NCBI GenBank assembly: GCA_017452945.1
Contig: JAFTLD010000082.1
Coordinates: 1-32,816 of the forward strand
DNA: 32,816 nt
Source: Clostridia bacterium
Lineage (GTDB): Bacteria > Bacillota_A > Clostridia > Oscillospirales > CAG-272
Direction: 5' to 3'
A program made the position numbers and the translations under genes. Position 1 is the stretch's first letter, and each line of letters begins with the position of its first letter. Below, piece after piece: positions 1 to 8,104 of this stretch. The notes under the pieces are model-generated. The model was not told the origin of the DNA, did not search any database, and saw nothing but the letters and a program-made list of their open reading frames with translations.

Positions 1-158
1 AGGTATTTCTCCAGCACGTCCTCCATGATGTAGGTGCGCAGGTTACCGATATGCGCATAGTGATATACGGTAGGTCCGCAGGTATAAATGCTGACCTTAC
101 CCGGCTCGTGGGGCACGAATTCTTCTCTTTTATGTGAAAGTGAGTTATATAAAATCAT
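1..158 (-). CDS. cysS: Cysteinyl-tRNA synthetase, N-terminal part (cut by window edge)
   Basis: The minus strand reads [20 protein letters not shown] and continues into a [13 protein letters not shown] segment, then runs off the window after about 52 codons. CGPTVY with a HIGH-like HIGN is the class I signature of cysteinyl-tRNA synthetase, the enzyme that charges tRNA-Cys; the Cys of CGPTVY is a zinc ligand in the family. The start is the ATG at 158-156. It lies 15 bp after the stop of the isomerase/epimerase gene, so the two are probably co-transcribed from the promoter at 1083-1111. Only the first tenth of the enzyme is visible, but the signature is unambiguous. Confidence 0.93.
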   Translation of the reverse strand, partial: MILYNSLSHKREEFVPHEPGKVSIYTCGPTVYHYAHIGNLRTYIMEDVLEKY

Positions 159-173
159 TGTATAATACCATCC

Positions 174-1043
174 TTATTTCGTAGTCTGAATCATACGTGC
201 GAGCGTGCGGGCTGCGCCCAGCGTGTCGGCAGCAAGCTGCTCGCGCGTTTTGTCATACATGGGCAGATGCGAGGTCTTGGTTTCAAAATCAAGCACTCCC
301 TCGTATCCTACGGTGCAAAGACCGCGCACAACGTCAGCCCAGTCGATCTCGCCCGTCATGGGCACAAGATGCGAATCCTCTCCGCGATTGTCGTGCAGGT
401 GCACAAGTGCAAGCGTTGCGCCCAGCAGCTCGATCTCATGGGATTGCACAAGCCCCGCGGTGTGCGCGTGACCCGTATCCCAGCAGGTGGAGAGGTTCAG
501 TTTATTGGCAATGGCCTTGATCTCCACAGCCCGACATCCGTACAGGTGGTCGTGTTGGCTTTCCTTGACGCTTGCCATATTCTCCACCGCAAGCACCACA
601 CCGCGCTTGGCAGCAAGCTCGCAGAGCGGAGCGAGATAGGCAAGGTTTTCGGCAAACCAATCCTGCTTTGAGGTGCGACCCGAGTGACGCGCGATGGGGT
701 GAATGACCGCTGTGGGAATGCCCATCAAGGCAGCGGCCTCAATTCCCCTTGCCTGCTCGCGCGCAAAGCGCTGCATGGCTGCCTTATCATCGGGGCTTGG
801 CATATAGAAAGGCAGGTGGCAAACAGGCAGCGACACACCCAGCGCGGCAGCGCGCGAGGCGGCGGCATACAGCACGCTTTGCCAAGCGTCATCCAGCTGT
901 GCGATATTTTCCAGCGACACGTCAGCAGCCGCAAAGCCGCAATTATGCAGATTCTGCAGCGATGCCGAGAGCGAATAACGGCCATCGGGGCACCAACCGT
1001 AAAAACGGGTTGGCACGCAAGGCGTAAAAGGCTTTACATGCAT
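174..1043 (-). CDS. Sugar phosphate isomerase/epimerase (AP-endonuclease-2-type TIM barrel)
   Basis: This is a 289-residue cytosolic protein of the xylose-isomerase-like TIM barrel superfamily. Metal-ligand segments typical of that fold appear in order: VCHLPFYMPSP, VIHPIARHSG, VLAVENMAS, CWDTGHAHTAG, LVHLHDNRGED and LDFETK. The substrate cannot be told from sequence; relatives isomerise or epimerise sugars, and a few are endonuclease IV-like. I chose the ATG at 1043 over an in-frame ATG at 1079 because a strong AAAGGAAAGG ribosome site lies just before it, and because the 12 extra residues (MMKYQVSERKGA) look like translated leader. It is the first gene of a short transcript leading into cysS. 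Confidence 0.8.
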   Translation of the reverse strand: MHVKPFTPCVPTRFYGWCPDGRYSLSASLQNLHNCGFAAADVSLENIAQLDDAWQSVLYAAASRAAALGVSLPVCHLPFYMPSPDDKAAMQRFAREQARGIEAAALMGIPTAVIHPIARHSGRTSKQDWFAENLAYLAPLCELAAKRGVVLAVENMASVKESQHDHLYGCRAVEIKAIANKLNLSTCWDTGHAHTAGLVQSHEIELLGATLALVHLHDNRGEDSHLVPMTGEIDWADVVRGLCTVGYEGVLDFETKTSHLPMYDKTREQLAADTLGAARTLARMIQTTK

Positions 1044-1082
1044 AGCACCTTTCCTTTCTGATACTTGATACTTCATCATATT

Positions 1083-1111
1083 ATTATATCAAATCCCATA
1101 GCGTTTGTCAA
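1083..1111 (-). promoter_or_regulatory. Sigma-A promoter for the isomerase-cysS transcript
   Basis: On the minus strand a perfect TTGACA (1111-1106) is followed by a 17-bp spacer and a perfect TATAAT (1088-1083). This is the consensus housekeeping promoter. It lies about 40 bp before the chosen start codon. Confidence 0.85.
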
Positions 1112-1177
1112 CTGTAAGGAACAAGTCGTTACGAAAGTTTTTGATCACTTCCCCCAAACAGACCACTCTCACAGGAT

Positions 1178-1492
1178 GAAAGTTTTCGCCCGCCTTTTTC
1201 AAAAGGCGGAGGGGTTCGGGGCAGAGCCCCGCATAACGCCATTTCAATTCGCGCAGCGAATTACTGGTTCATTTCTTTGCGGCTATTTGCTCAAAGAAAG
1301 AACGGATAGAAATTTCTCAATGTAGCGCGTCCAAAACCATTGCGTTCTTTTCTTTGACACCGCCGGCACAAAGAAAAGAACCATTATTTGCAAGCAAATG
1401 AAACGCCGAGAAAATTTCGCGCTCTGCGGGCGCGACTTGGGGCGCTGCCCCAAGTCCCCGCGAGCCTTTGAAAAGGCTCGAGCGAAACTTTC
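1178..1492. repeat. ~315-bp palindromic non-coding element between metG and the isomerase gene
   Basis: The ends are inverted copies (GAAAGTTTTC at 1178-1187, GAAACTTTC at 1484-1492). Each end is followed inward by the same pair of structures: a hairpin with a CTTTT/AAAAG stem (1190-1209; 1461-1480) and a G-rich/C-rich hairpin (GGGGCAGAGCCCC at 1218-1230; CTTGGGGCGCTGCCCCAAG at 1436-1454). The centre holds a perfect 13-bp stem (1344-1356 with 1369-1381). No credible gene is seen. It looks like a non-autonomous, MITE-like or REP-like dispersed element. It fills most of the 514-bp gap 1044-1557. Confidence 0.6.
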
Positions 1493-1517
1493 ACAAGTGA
1501 GTTATCCGTATGATGAT

Positions 1518-1545
1518 CGGGGCTGAAGCGTCTGCGTCAGCCCCG
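1518..1545 (-). terminator. Hairpin downstream of metG
   Basis: A 9-bp GC-rich stem (1518-1526 with 1537-1545, CGGGGCTGA/TCAGCCCCG) lies 13 bp past the metG stop. On the minus strand it is not followed by a T-run. It may therefore end transcription poorly or serve only to protect the mRNA 3' end. Confidence 0.4.
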
Positions 1546-1557
1546 AAGCGTCAATGA

Positions 1558-3528
1558 TTATCGAATTCTCTCTCCAAGAGGCGTATCCTCCGCAAGGAAT
1601 ACGACACGGACAGTTTCCTCGCCGCTTGCTAAGATCATGCCGTTGGACTCAATGCCGCAAAGCGTTGCGGGCTTCAAGTTTGCAACCAGAATGATCTTCT
1701 TTCCGATCAGAGCGTCCGGCTCGTACCACTTGGCAATGCCCGAAACGACCTGTCTTTGCTCATAACCCAGATCCACGGTCAGCTTTAAGAGCTTCTTTGC
1801 CTTCGGAACCTTTTCGCAGGTCAGAATTTTTGCCGAACGCAGCTCTACGTTCATAAACGCGTCAATGCCGATGAGCGCACAGCCTTCGGGCTTTTCCACC
1901 GCGGGCTCGGGAGCATTCTTGGCAGCCTCTGCCTCCTGCTCCTTGGCGATCTCTTCCAGCTTCTTTGCCTCGTCCACTCTTGCAAACAGCACCTTGGAAT
2001 CGGCAACCTCGCTGCCTGCCACGATACCGCAGAACTTATCCTCTGCACCAATGGTCTCAAAGCTGCGTGCCTGTGCGTTGAGCATACCAAGCACCTCGTC
2101 AGCAGTTCCGGGCAGCAAAGGCAACAGCATAACAGCGCCCCAACGGATGGCCTCAAGCAGGTTGTACATCACAGTGCCGAGTCTTTCCTTGTTGGCTTCG
2201 TCCTTTGCCAGCGTCCAGGGAGTGGTCTCATCAATATACTTGTTCGCTCTGCCGAACAGATCAAATACGGCAGAAACAGCGTCTGCTATGTGGTAAGAAT
2301 CCATGCAGGAAATATACCTGTTGTAACACTCCACGCAGGTATTGATCAGATCCTTGTCAATCTCGTTGTACTCCGCAGGAGCAACCACCTGCTTTGCAAA
2401 ATACTTTTTCTGCATATCAAGGGTACGCTTGACAAGGTTGCCGAGGTTGTTGACAAGGTCGGTGTTGAATCTCTTGATGACGTTATCGTAGGTGATGGTG
2501 CCGTCAGCGTTGAAGGGCATCTCGGCTAAAGCATAGTGACGCACACCGTCCACACCGAAGTGCTCGGCCAGCTTGTCCGCGTAGATCACGTTACCGCGCG
2601 ACTTGGACATCTTTTCAATGCCTGCGATAAACCAGGGATGTGCAAACACCTGCTTGGGCAACGGCAGATCCAGCGCCATCAGGAAAATAGGCCAGTAGAT
2701 GGTATGGAATCTCAAAATATCCTTACCGATCATATGCACGTCGCAGGGCCAGAGCTTTTTGAACTGCTCGCTCTGCTCCTCGAAGGACTTATCGGGATCG
2801 TAACCGATGGCGGTGATATAGTTGGTCAGCGCGTCCAGCCACACGTAGATCACGTGCTTGGGGTCAAACGTGGGAACGCCCCAAGTAAAGGAGGTTCTGG
2901 AAACGCACAGATCCTGCAGGCCACCTTCGACCTTAAGGAAGTTGTTGACCATTTCCTTCTTTCTGGACTCGGGCCAGATAAATTCGGGGTTGTCCTCAAT
3001 GTGCTTGATCAGTCTGTCGGCATACTTGCTCATCTTGAAGAAGTAAGCTTCTTCGGTTGCCTTGACCAGTTCTCTGCCGCATTCGGGGCATTTGCCGTCG
3101 GTCACCTGAGAATCGGTGTAAAACGACTCGTCGGGCGTGCAGTACCAGCCCTCATAGTATCCCTTATAAATATCGCCCTGATCGTAGAAGCGCTTGAAGA
3201 TCTTGGTAACAGCTGCTACGTGATAGTCGTCGGTGGTACGGATGAAGTGGTCATAACTTGCACCCATGCCGTCAAAAATCGCCTTGATCTCACCTGCAAC
3301 GCCATCCACGTATTTTTGAGGCGTTACGCCTGCCTCCTTGGCGCAGTTCTCGATCTTCTGACCGTGCTCGTCGGTACCCGTGCAGAAGAAAACGTCATAG
3401 CCACGTTCTCTTTTGTAGCGGGCAACAGCGTCGGTCATAATGATCTCGTAGGTGTTGCCGAAGTGCGGCTTTTTGGATGCGTACGCAATCGCGGTCGTGA
3501 TATAAAACTTGGGTTTTTGTTGATTCAT
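1558..3528 (-). CDS. metG: Methionyl-tRNA synthetase with C-terminal tRNA-binding domain
   Basis: This 656-residue class I synthetase charges tRNA-Met. Visible parts in order: a HIGH-type motif (KKPHFGNTYE, about 15-24), a zinc-binding insertion (CTPDESFYTDSQ...CPECG, about 130-152), the KMSKSRGN loop (about 310), a helical anticodon-binding region, a charged Ala/Glu linker (about 525-550), and a C-terminal EMAP-II/Trbp111-like OB fold (from about 555, with DLGYEQRQVVSGIAKWY) used for dimerisation and tRNA binding. Length and domain order match Firmicute MetG. The ATG at 3528 has an AGAGGATA ribosome site. It follows the membrane-protein gene by 20 bp, so it is probably the last gene of the nagA transcript. 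No T-box leader is visible directly upstream. Confidence 0.96.
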   Translation of the reverse strand: MNQQKPKFYITTAIAYASKKPHFGNTYEIIMTDAVARYKRERGYDVFFCTGTDEHGQKIENCAKEAGVTPQKYVDGVAGEIKAIFDGMGASYDHFIRTTDDYHVAAVTKIFKRFYDQGDIYKGYYEGWYCTPDESFYTDSQVTDGKCPECGRELVKATEEAYFFKMSKYADRLIKHIEDNPEFIWPESRKKEMVNNFLKVEGGLQDLCVSRTSFTWGVPTFDPKHVIYVWLDALTNYITAIGYDPDKSFEEQSEQFKKLWPCDVHMIGKDILRFHTIYWPIFLMALDLPLPKQVFAHPWFIAGIEKMSKSRGNVIYADKLAEHFGVDGVRHYALAEMPFNADGTITYDNVIKRFNTDLVNNLGNLVKRTLDMQKKYFAKQVVAPAEYNEIDKDLINTCVECYNRYISCMDSYHIADAVSAVFDLFGRANKYIDETTPWTLAKDEANKERLGTVMYNLLEAIRWGAVMLLPLLPGTADEVLGMLNAQARSFETIGAEDKFCGIVAGSEVADSKVLFARVDEAKKLEEIAKEQEAEAAKNAPEPAVEKPEGCALIGIDAFMNVELRSAKILTCEKVPKAKKLLKLTVDLGYEQRQVVSGIAKWYEPDALIGKKIILVANLKPATLCGIESNGMILASGEETVRVVFLAEDTPLGERIR

Positions 3529-3548
3529 GTCAGTATCCTCTTGTTAAT

Positions 3549-4391
3549 TTATGGTTTGTTTTTTAATTCTTCATTTATTTCCTGTTCTGTTATCAAATAA
3601 TCACAGGAATATTGGTGGCAAAGAAGCATATACGGAATGGTGTCGATCACGGCAAACGCACCCACGGTTGCAACCGAGAGAGCAAGCCAGCCCCAAAAGC
3701 TTACGTGGTAGAAAAAGAGACCGAATCCCGTTCCCTTGCGCACCTCCTTCATACGTGCGCGTGAAAGCGTCAGCGGCATGCCGCGCAGCATGTACACGCA
3801 GGTCAGAGCCCTGCCGCGAAGCAGCAAAAGCATCAGAACAAACAGCACCGCCGAGATCGCTAAAAGCACGACCGCAAAAAACAGCTGCAAGACAATCATT
3901 GCACCGGGTATTTCTTCATAGGAAAAGCCGGTCAGAGCGATCAGAGCCAAAACCAAAATGGGGATGAGCATCAGCAGCGGGAGCAACGCGTACACACCGA
4001 TCTTCAGAAACAAAAAATATTTTCCAAAGGAGGAGAACGCAGCAAAAACGTCCCTGCCGCTGACCGTTTTTCCTTGGTATATCGTATGTGCAGTATGCAA
4101 AACGCCCACGCCGAGCGGGATCAGCACAAGCAAAAGCAGCACCAGCATAAGGCCGTATGAAGCCAGCAGCAGTCCCATGACAAGCGGACTTGGCTGCTCG
4201 GTAAAGAGCGAGGCATCCGAAGCATACACGATGCTGCCGCCAAACAGGAACACAGCACCTGCAGATGCAATCCATATCACAATGGCCATGATCAGCCACA
4301 TGCGATTGTTGTCCGTATCCAACAACACTCTTGCACGGTACTTGCAGTAGCGCGTGTAATCCATTTCTGCAGAAAATCCGGAGCTTATCAC
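3549..4391 (-). CDS. Multi-pass membrane protein of unknown function (DUF975-like)
   Basis: A 280-residue protein with about five or six hydrophobic segments: WLIMAIVIWIASAGAVFLFG, MGLLLASYGLMLVLLLLVLI, FLFLKIGVYALLPLLMLIPI, MIVLQLFFAVVLLAISAVLF and WGWLALSVATVGAFAVIDTI. The topology and the basic N-terminus (YTRYCKYRARVLL) recall DUF975-type integral membrane proteins; I do not recognise a function. I chose a GTG start at 4391 because it overlaps the nagA stop as GTGA and has an AGGGAG ribosome site 8 bp upstream, a usual sign of translational coupling. A later ATG at 4364 (MDYTRY) is the alternative. It sits between nagA and metG on one transcript. Confidence 0.7.
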   Translation of the reverse strand: MISSGFSAEMDYTRYCKYRARVLLDTDNNRMWLIMAIVIWIASAGAVFLFGGSIVYASDASLFTEQPSPLVMGLLLASYGLMLVLLLLVLIPLGVGVLHTAHTIYQGKTVSGRDVFAAFSSFGKYFLFLKIGVYALLPLLMLIPILVLALIALTGFSYEEIPGAMIVLQLFFAVVLLAISAVLFVLMLLLLRGRALTCVYMLRGMPLTLSRARMKEVRKGTGFGLFFYHVSFWGWLALSVATVGAFAVIDTIPYMLLCHQYSCDYLITEQEINEELKNKP

Positions 4392-5542
4392 AAAGGTATC
4401 TCCCTTCCGCCCTTGAACACACGGCAAAGCTTGAAATCACCGTCCAAAAGCAGCAGATCCGCGCGTCTGCCGGGGGCTACGTCACCGATCTCGGCATCAA
4501 GCCCGATCGCCTTGGCAGGTGCAGCCGTAGCAGCGTACAGCGCTTGTCCGAACGGAATACCCGCAAAAGCAGCAAGATTTCTGACACCGTCCAAAAGGTG
4601 CAGCGTACTGCCCGCGATCGCACCGTCGTGCGTCACAGCGCGGCCGTTCTTGACAGTTACGGGCATACCCGCAATGCTGTATTCGCCGTCTGCGCAATCC
4701 GTGGCCTCCATCGAGTCGGTGATCAGCACCAGCTTTTCTTTTTTGTTGCGGTAAGCCAGCGCAACCATTTCAGGAGAAACGTGTACACCGTCCACGATCA
4801 GCTCGGCATACGCGTCCGAGTCAAACGCAGCGCACACAGCACCACCATCGCGGTGATGCAAGGGCGGCATGGCGTTGAACAGATGCGTAAAGCAGCTCAC
4901 ACCGCGAGAGATGGCAAGCTTTGCCTGCGCATAATCGGCGGTCGTGTGTGCAAGCCCTAACGTCGCACCCATAGAAAGCGCGCGTGCGGCAAACGCACCG
5001 TCCGCGTCCAGCTCAAAGGCTGCGCTGACGTGTACGGCACCCCGAGCACCGTCCAGCATTTTTTCCAACTCATCCGGATCGGGAGCAGCCAGCAGATGCG
5101 GTGCATGCGCACCTCTCTTGGCAGGATTGAGATATCTGCCCTCCAGATGCACACCGCAGAACACGCCGCTGTCCTTCCCCGAGCCCATTATATCCGAGAT
5201 ATGGCTAACCGCCATTTGCATCTCATCAAGAGTTCCGGACGCCAAGGTAGGCATCACGCTCGTCACACCGCCGCGCAGATAAGCGCGTGCCATCTCGGCC
5301 AATTTGTCGGGAGCGGCAGTCAAAAAATCTCCTCCGACGATCCCGTGCGTATGCATATCCACAAGGCCGGGGGCAAGGTACATTCCTTCTCCGTCGATCA
5401 CTTGCGCGTCGGCCGCATCCGGCAATATCTCCCCTTCGGGATACACGCCGCAGATCACGCCGTCCTCGGCATATACCGCGCCTGCAAAAAAGCGCATACT
5501 GCCGCTGTGATATACGTTAACGTTTTTCAGTAACAGCTTCAC
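4388..5542 (-). CDS. nagA: N-acetylglucosamine-6-phosphate deacetylase
   Basis: This 384-residue amidohydrolase removes acetate from GlcNAc-6-P in the cytosol, the first committed step of amino-sugar use. Family landmarks: GLVDMHTHGIVGGDF (metal-binding HxH, about 60), HLEGRYLNPAKRGAHAPHLL (metal-binding Glu), GLAHTTADY and FTHLFNAMPPLHHRDGG (metal and substrate His), and ITDSMEATD (catalytic Asp, about 276). The length is normal. The start codon is GTG, with an AAGGAGGA site 7 bp upstream. A sigma-A-type promoter lies at 5583-5611. No nagB is nearby. The next gene overlaps its stop codon. Confidence 0.94.
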   Translation of the reverse strand: MKLLLKNVNVYHSGSMRFFAGAVYAEDGVICGVYPEGEILPDAADAQVIDGEGMYLAPGLVDMHTHGIVGGDFLTAAPDKLAEMARAYLRGGVTSVMPTLASGTLDEMQMAVSHISDIMGSGKDSGVFCGVHLEGRYLNPAKRGAHAPHLLAAPDPDELEKMLDGARGAVHVSAAFELDADGAFAARALSMGATLGLAHTTADYAQAKLAISRGVSCFTHLFNAMPPLHHRDGGAVCAAFDSDAYAELIVDGVHVSPEMVALAYRNKKEKLVLITDSMEATDCADGEYSIAGMPVTVKNGRAVTHDGAIAGSTLHLLDGVRNLAAFAGIPFGQALYAATAAPAKAIGLDAEIGDVAPGRRADLLLLDGDFKLCRVFKGGREIPL

Positions 5543-5582
5543 AGCACGATCCTCCTTGTGTTACACATAATACTCCATGTTC

Positions 5583-5611
5583 ATTATAGCAGAGTTTTTC
5601 CCGTTTTACAA
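5583..5611 (-). promoter_or_regulatory. Sigma-A promoter of the nagA transcript
   Basis: On the minus strand TTGTAA (5611-5606), a 17-bp spacer and TATAAT (5588-5583) precede the GTG start of nagA by about 40 bp. Confidence 0.75.
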
Positions 5612-5754
5612 GAGGGATAGAACATTTTTTGCCAAAAACTTATTTTGAAAGCCCAAATTTCACAACGACATTTATCTTTGGGCGGTTTGACCAACGCACG
5701 TCGCACCTGACAAGATTTTCACAAAGTTTCAATTGTTATTTTTTTGTCATTTCG

Positions 5755-5772
5755 TTGTTAAATTTTTAACCG
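5755..5772. promoter_or_regulatory. Candidate Rex (NADH/NAD+ sensor) operator
   Basis: TTGTTAAATTTTTAACCG matches the clostridial Rex site TTGTTAANNNNTTAACAA at all but the last two positions. It abuts a possible upstream -10 hexamer (TATAAT at 5788-5793, weak -35), so binding could block RNA polymerase. It is one dyad in an AT-rich region where chance dyads are common, so this is a candidate only. A second dyad, TGACAAATTTTTGTCA, lies at 5831-5846. The rest of the 444-bp gap 5543-5986 shows nothing else beyond the promoters listed. Confidence 0.35.
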
Positions 5773-5917
5773 AACGAATGAAAGTTATATAATTAAATGT
5801 AGGAATTATGCGATTTTTTGCGTAAAATTTTGACAAATTTTTGTCAGTGGTAATTTTCCATAAAAATGACGGATAAATTTTATGAAAAATTCGGAAATAA
5901 AACTTTTTGCATACGTA

Positions 5918-5946
5918 TTGCAATTATCTGCCGTATTTGATATAAT
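5918..5946 (+). promoter_or_regulatory. Sigma-A promoter of the microcompartment operon
   Basis: TTGCAA (5918-5923), a 17-bp spacer and a perfect TATAAT (5941-5946) lie about 40 bp before the ackA start. This is the likely main promoter of the long plus-strand operon. Confidence 0.8.
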
Positions 5947-5986
5947 ATATTTGAATAAGATTTATTTTTTCTCAGGAGGAAATTCT

Positions 5987-7180
5987 ATGAAGATTCTGGT
6001 CGTCAATGCCGGAAGCTCGTCGCTCAAGTATCAGCTCTTTGATATGGACGAGCACCTGGTTCTTGCCAAAGGTCTTTGCGAAAAGATCGGCCTGAGCGGC
6101 GCGATCACGCACAAGCGTCCCGGCAAGGCAACGTATGAGGCGGACTACCCCATGCCCACCCACAACGAAGCCATTGCTCTGGTACTCAAGCTGCTGACCG
6201 ATGCCGAATGGGGCGTCATCGCAGACATCAGTGAGATCACCGCTGTCGGTCACCGCTTCGCTCACGGCGGCAAAATCAAGCAATCCTGCATCCTGGGTGA
6301 TGAAGAGATGAACTACATCGAATCCATCATTCCCATCAATCCTTTGCACGGACCTCCCGCAATCAAGGGAGTGAACGCCTGCAAGGCTCTGATGCCCGGT
6401 GTTCCCATGGTCGGCGTTTTCGACACGTCGTTCTACAGCACCGTTGAGGAAAAGGCATATATCTATGCACTGCCCTACGAGTGGTACGAGAAGTACGGCG
6501 TTCGCCGTTACGGCTTCCACGGCACCTCCCACCGTTACGTCGCTGCTGAGGCAGCCAAGTTTGTGGGCAAGCCGATCGAAGAGATCAAAATCATTACCTG
6601 TCACATCGGCTCCGGTTCTTCCATCTCTGCTGTCAAGTACGGCAAGGCAGTTGACACCTCCATGGGCTTTACCCCTCAGGAAGGTCTGCCTATGGGTACC
6701 CGCTGCGGCACCATCGACCCCTCGATCATTGAGTATATCTGCACCAATTCCGGCATGAGCGTTAAGGAAGTCAATGATGCGCTCAACAAGAAGTCCGGTC
6801 TGCTGGGCGTTTCCGGTGTTTCCAACGACGCGCGTTACGTTTGGGACGCTGCCGAGGCAGGCAACCACCGTGCTCAGCTTGCACTCGACGTACTGGCTCA
6901 CAGCGCAAAGAAGATCATCGGCTCTTACGCTGCAGTGATGAACGGCGTAGACGTCATCGTCTTCACCGCAGGCATGGGCGAGAACGATGCCCGCATCAGA
7001 GAGTGCATCGCAACCGATATGGAATATCTGGGCGTTGAGTTCGATAAGGACGCAAACACCAATTTCACCCGCGGTGTTCCCTGCGAGATCTCCGCAAAGG
7101 GCTCCAAGACAAAGGTTCTGGTCATCCCCACCGACGAAGAGTTCATGATCGCAAAGGATACCGAGGCTCTGGTCAAGTAA
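5987..7180 (+). CDS. ackA: Acetate kinase (likely serving as propionate kinase)
   Basis: This 397-residue acyl-phosphate kinase of the ASKHA fold transfers phosphate from acetyl- or propionyl-phosphate to ADP. Family segments: VNAGSSSLKYQLF at the N-terminus, GHRFAHGG, FDTSFY, RRYGFHGTSHRYV, CHIGSGSSISAV and FTAGMGEND. The ATG at 5987 is preferred over an upstream in-frame ATG at 5882 because an AGGAGGAAATTCT site precedes it and the protein then begins at the conserved MKILVVNAGSSSLK. It is the first gene of the microcompartment operon and has no encapsulation helix. It therefore probably works outside the shell, turning PduL-made propionyl-phosphate into propionate plus ATP. Substrate preference is inferred from context. 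Confidence 0.93.
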   Translation: MKILVVNAGSSSLKYQLFDMDEHLVLAKGLCEKIGLSGAITHKRPGKATYEADYPMPTHNEAIALVLKLLTDAEWGVIADISEITAVGHRFAHGGKIKQSCILGDEEMNYIESIIPINPLHGPPAIKGVNACKALMPGVPMVGVFDTSFYSTVEEKAYIYALPYEWYEKYGVRRYGFHGTSHRYVAAEAAKFVGKPIEEIKIITCHIGSGSSISAVKYGKAVDTSMGFTPQEGLPMGTRCGTIDPSIIEYICTNSGMSVKEVNDALNKKSGLLGVSGVSNDARYVWDAAEAGNHRAQLALDVLAHSAKKIIGSYAAVMNGVDVIVFTAGMGENDARIRECIATDMEYLGVEFDKDANTNFTRGVPCEISAKGSKTKVLVIPTDEEFMIAKDTEALVK

Positions 7181-7255
7181 TTTTCGTCCCCCACGGCGGC
7201 GTCCGCGTGCCGCTGACTTACATAGAATTAAATTTATTGAAAGGATACAAAAACT

Positions 7256-8062
7256 ATGGCTCAATCACCTTTTGAAATCAAAAAAGAAATCTGCGACATC
7301 GGTAAGAGAATTTACGATCACGGTTTCGTAGCAGCAAACGACGGTAACATCTCCGTCAAGGTAGGCCCCAACGAGTACTACTGCACTCCCACCGGCGTAT
7401 CCAAGGGCTACATGACCCCCGATATGATCATCCGTATCGATGGCGACGGCAACAAGATCGACGGCAGACTTAACCCCTCCTCCGAGATCAAGATGCACAT
7501 GAGAGTCTACAAGGAAAGACCCGACGTTAACGCAGTTGTTCACGCTCACCCCCCTGTAGCTACCGCTTTCACGGTTGCAGGCGTAGAGCTTGACCAGTAC
7601 ATCCTGCCCGAGGCTATTCTGACCATCGGTAACGTTCCTACCTGTGACTACGGTATGCCCTCCACCATGGAGATTCCGGACTCCCTGATGCCTTACATCC
7701 AGAAGCACGACGCATTCCTGCTCAAGAACCACGGTGCTCTGACCGTTGGTAACACTCTGCTGCGCGCTTGCTTCACCATGGAAGAGGTTGAGTTCAACGC
7801 AAAGATCAACCTGTACGCTCGTCAGATCGGTGCAGGCGCAAACAGCCGCATCGACGAGATCTCTTGCGAAGAGCTCGAGAGACTCATGGAGCTGCGTAAG
7901 AAGATGGGTCTGCCCGGCAAGCACCCCGGCTGCCAGAAGTGCAAGAACCTCGGCACCGCTAACTGCCGCTGCAAGGATAACGTAAAGGCTTCCGCTGACT
8001 GTGCTGACGCAGCACTGGTTGCTGAGATCACCAAGAAGGTTCTCGCTTCTCTGGGTAAGTAA
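7256..8062 (+). CDS. Class II aldolase (L-fuculose/rhamnulose-1-phosphate type) with C-terminal encapsulation helix
   Basis: This 268-residue zinc aldolase would cleave L-fuculose-1-P or L-rhamnulose-1-P to DHAP and L-lactaldehyde. The catalytic core (about 1-215) shows NDGNISVK and TPTGVSKG (phosphate binding), Glu77 (SSEIKMH), zinc ligands His96 and His98 (VVHAHPP) and His159 (KNHGALTVG). It is followed by a Cys-rich linker with Cys226, Cys229, Cys237 and Cys239, and an amphipathic tail (about 250-268, DAALVAEITKKVLASLGK) like known encapsulation peptides. The tail shows that it is packed into the shell, a hallmark of GRM5 loci. The GAAAGGA site fits the ATG at 7256. Which sugar phosphate it prefers cannot be read from sequence, and no kinase or isomerase partner is in the window. 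Confidence 0.88.
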   Translation: MAQSPFEIKKEICDIGKRIYDHGFVAANDGNISVKVGPNEYYCTPTGVSKGYMTPDMIIRIDGDGNKIDGRLNPSSEIKMHMRVYKERPDVNAVVHAHPPVATAFTVAGVELDQYILPEAILTIGNVPTCDYGMPSTMEIPDSLMPYIQKHDAFLLKNHGALTVGNTLLRACFTMEEVEFNAKINLYARQIGAGANSRIDEISCEELERLMELRKKMGLPGKHPGCQKCKNLGTANCRCKDNVKASADCADAALVAEITKKVLASLGK

Positions 8063-8104
8063 TTCTTCCCGGACGAAGAATTTACCGAAAGGAGAGTAAG
8101 AACG

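Noticed and set aside
2536..3600. A 354-codon plus-strand frame opposite metG
   Set aside because: It is antisense to a confident metG, and its composition is that of a shadow frame.
5882..5986. Extended N-terminus for acetate kinase from the ATG at 5882
   Set aside because: It would include the -35 and -10 boxes of the promoter and lacks a ribosome site. The ATG at 5987 has a strong one and matches the family start.
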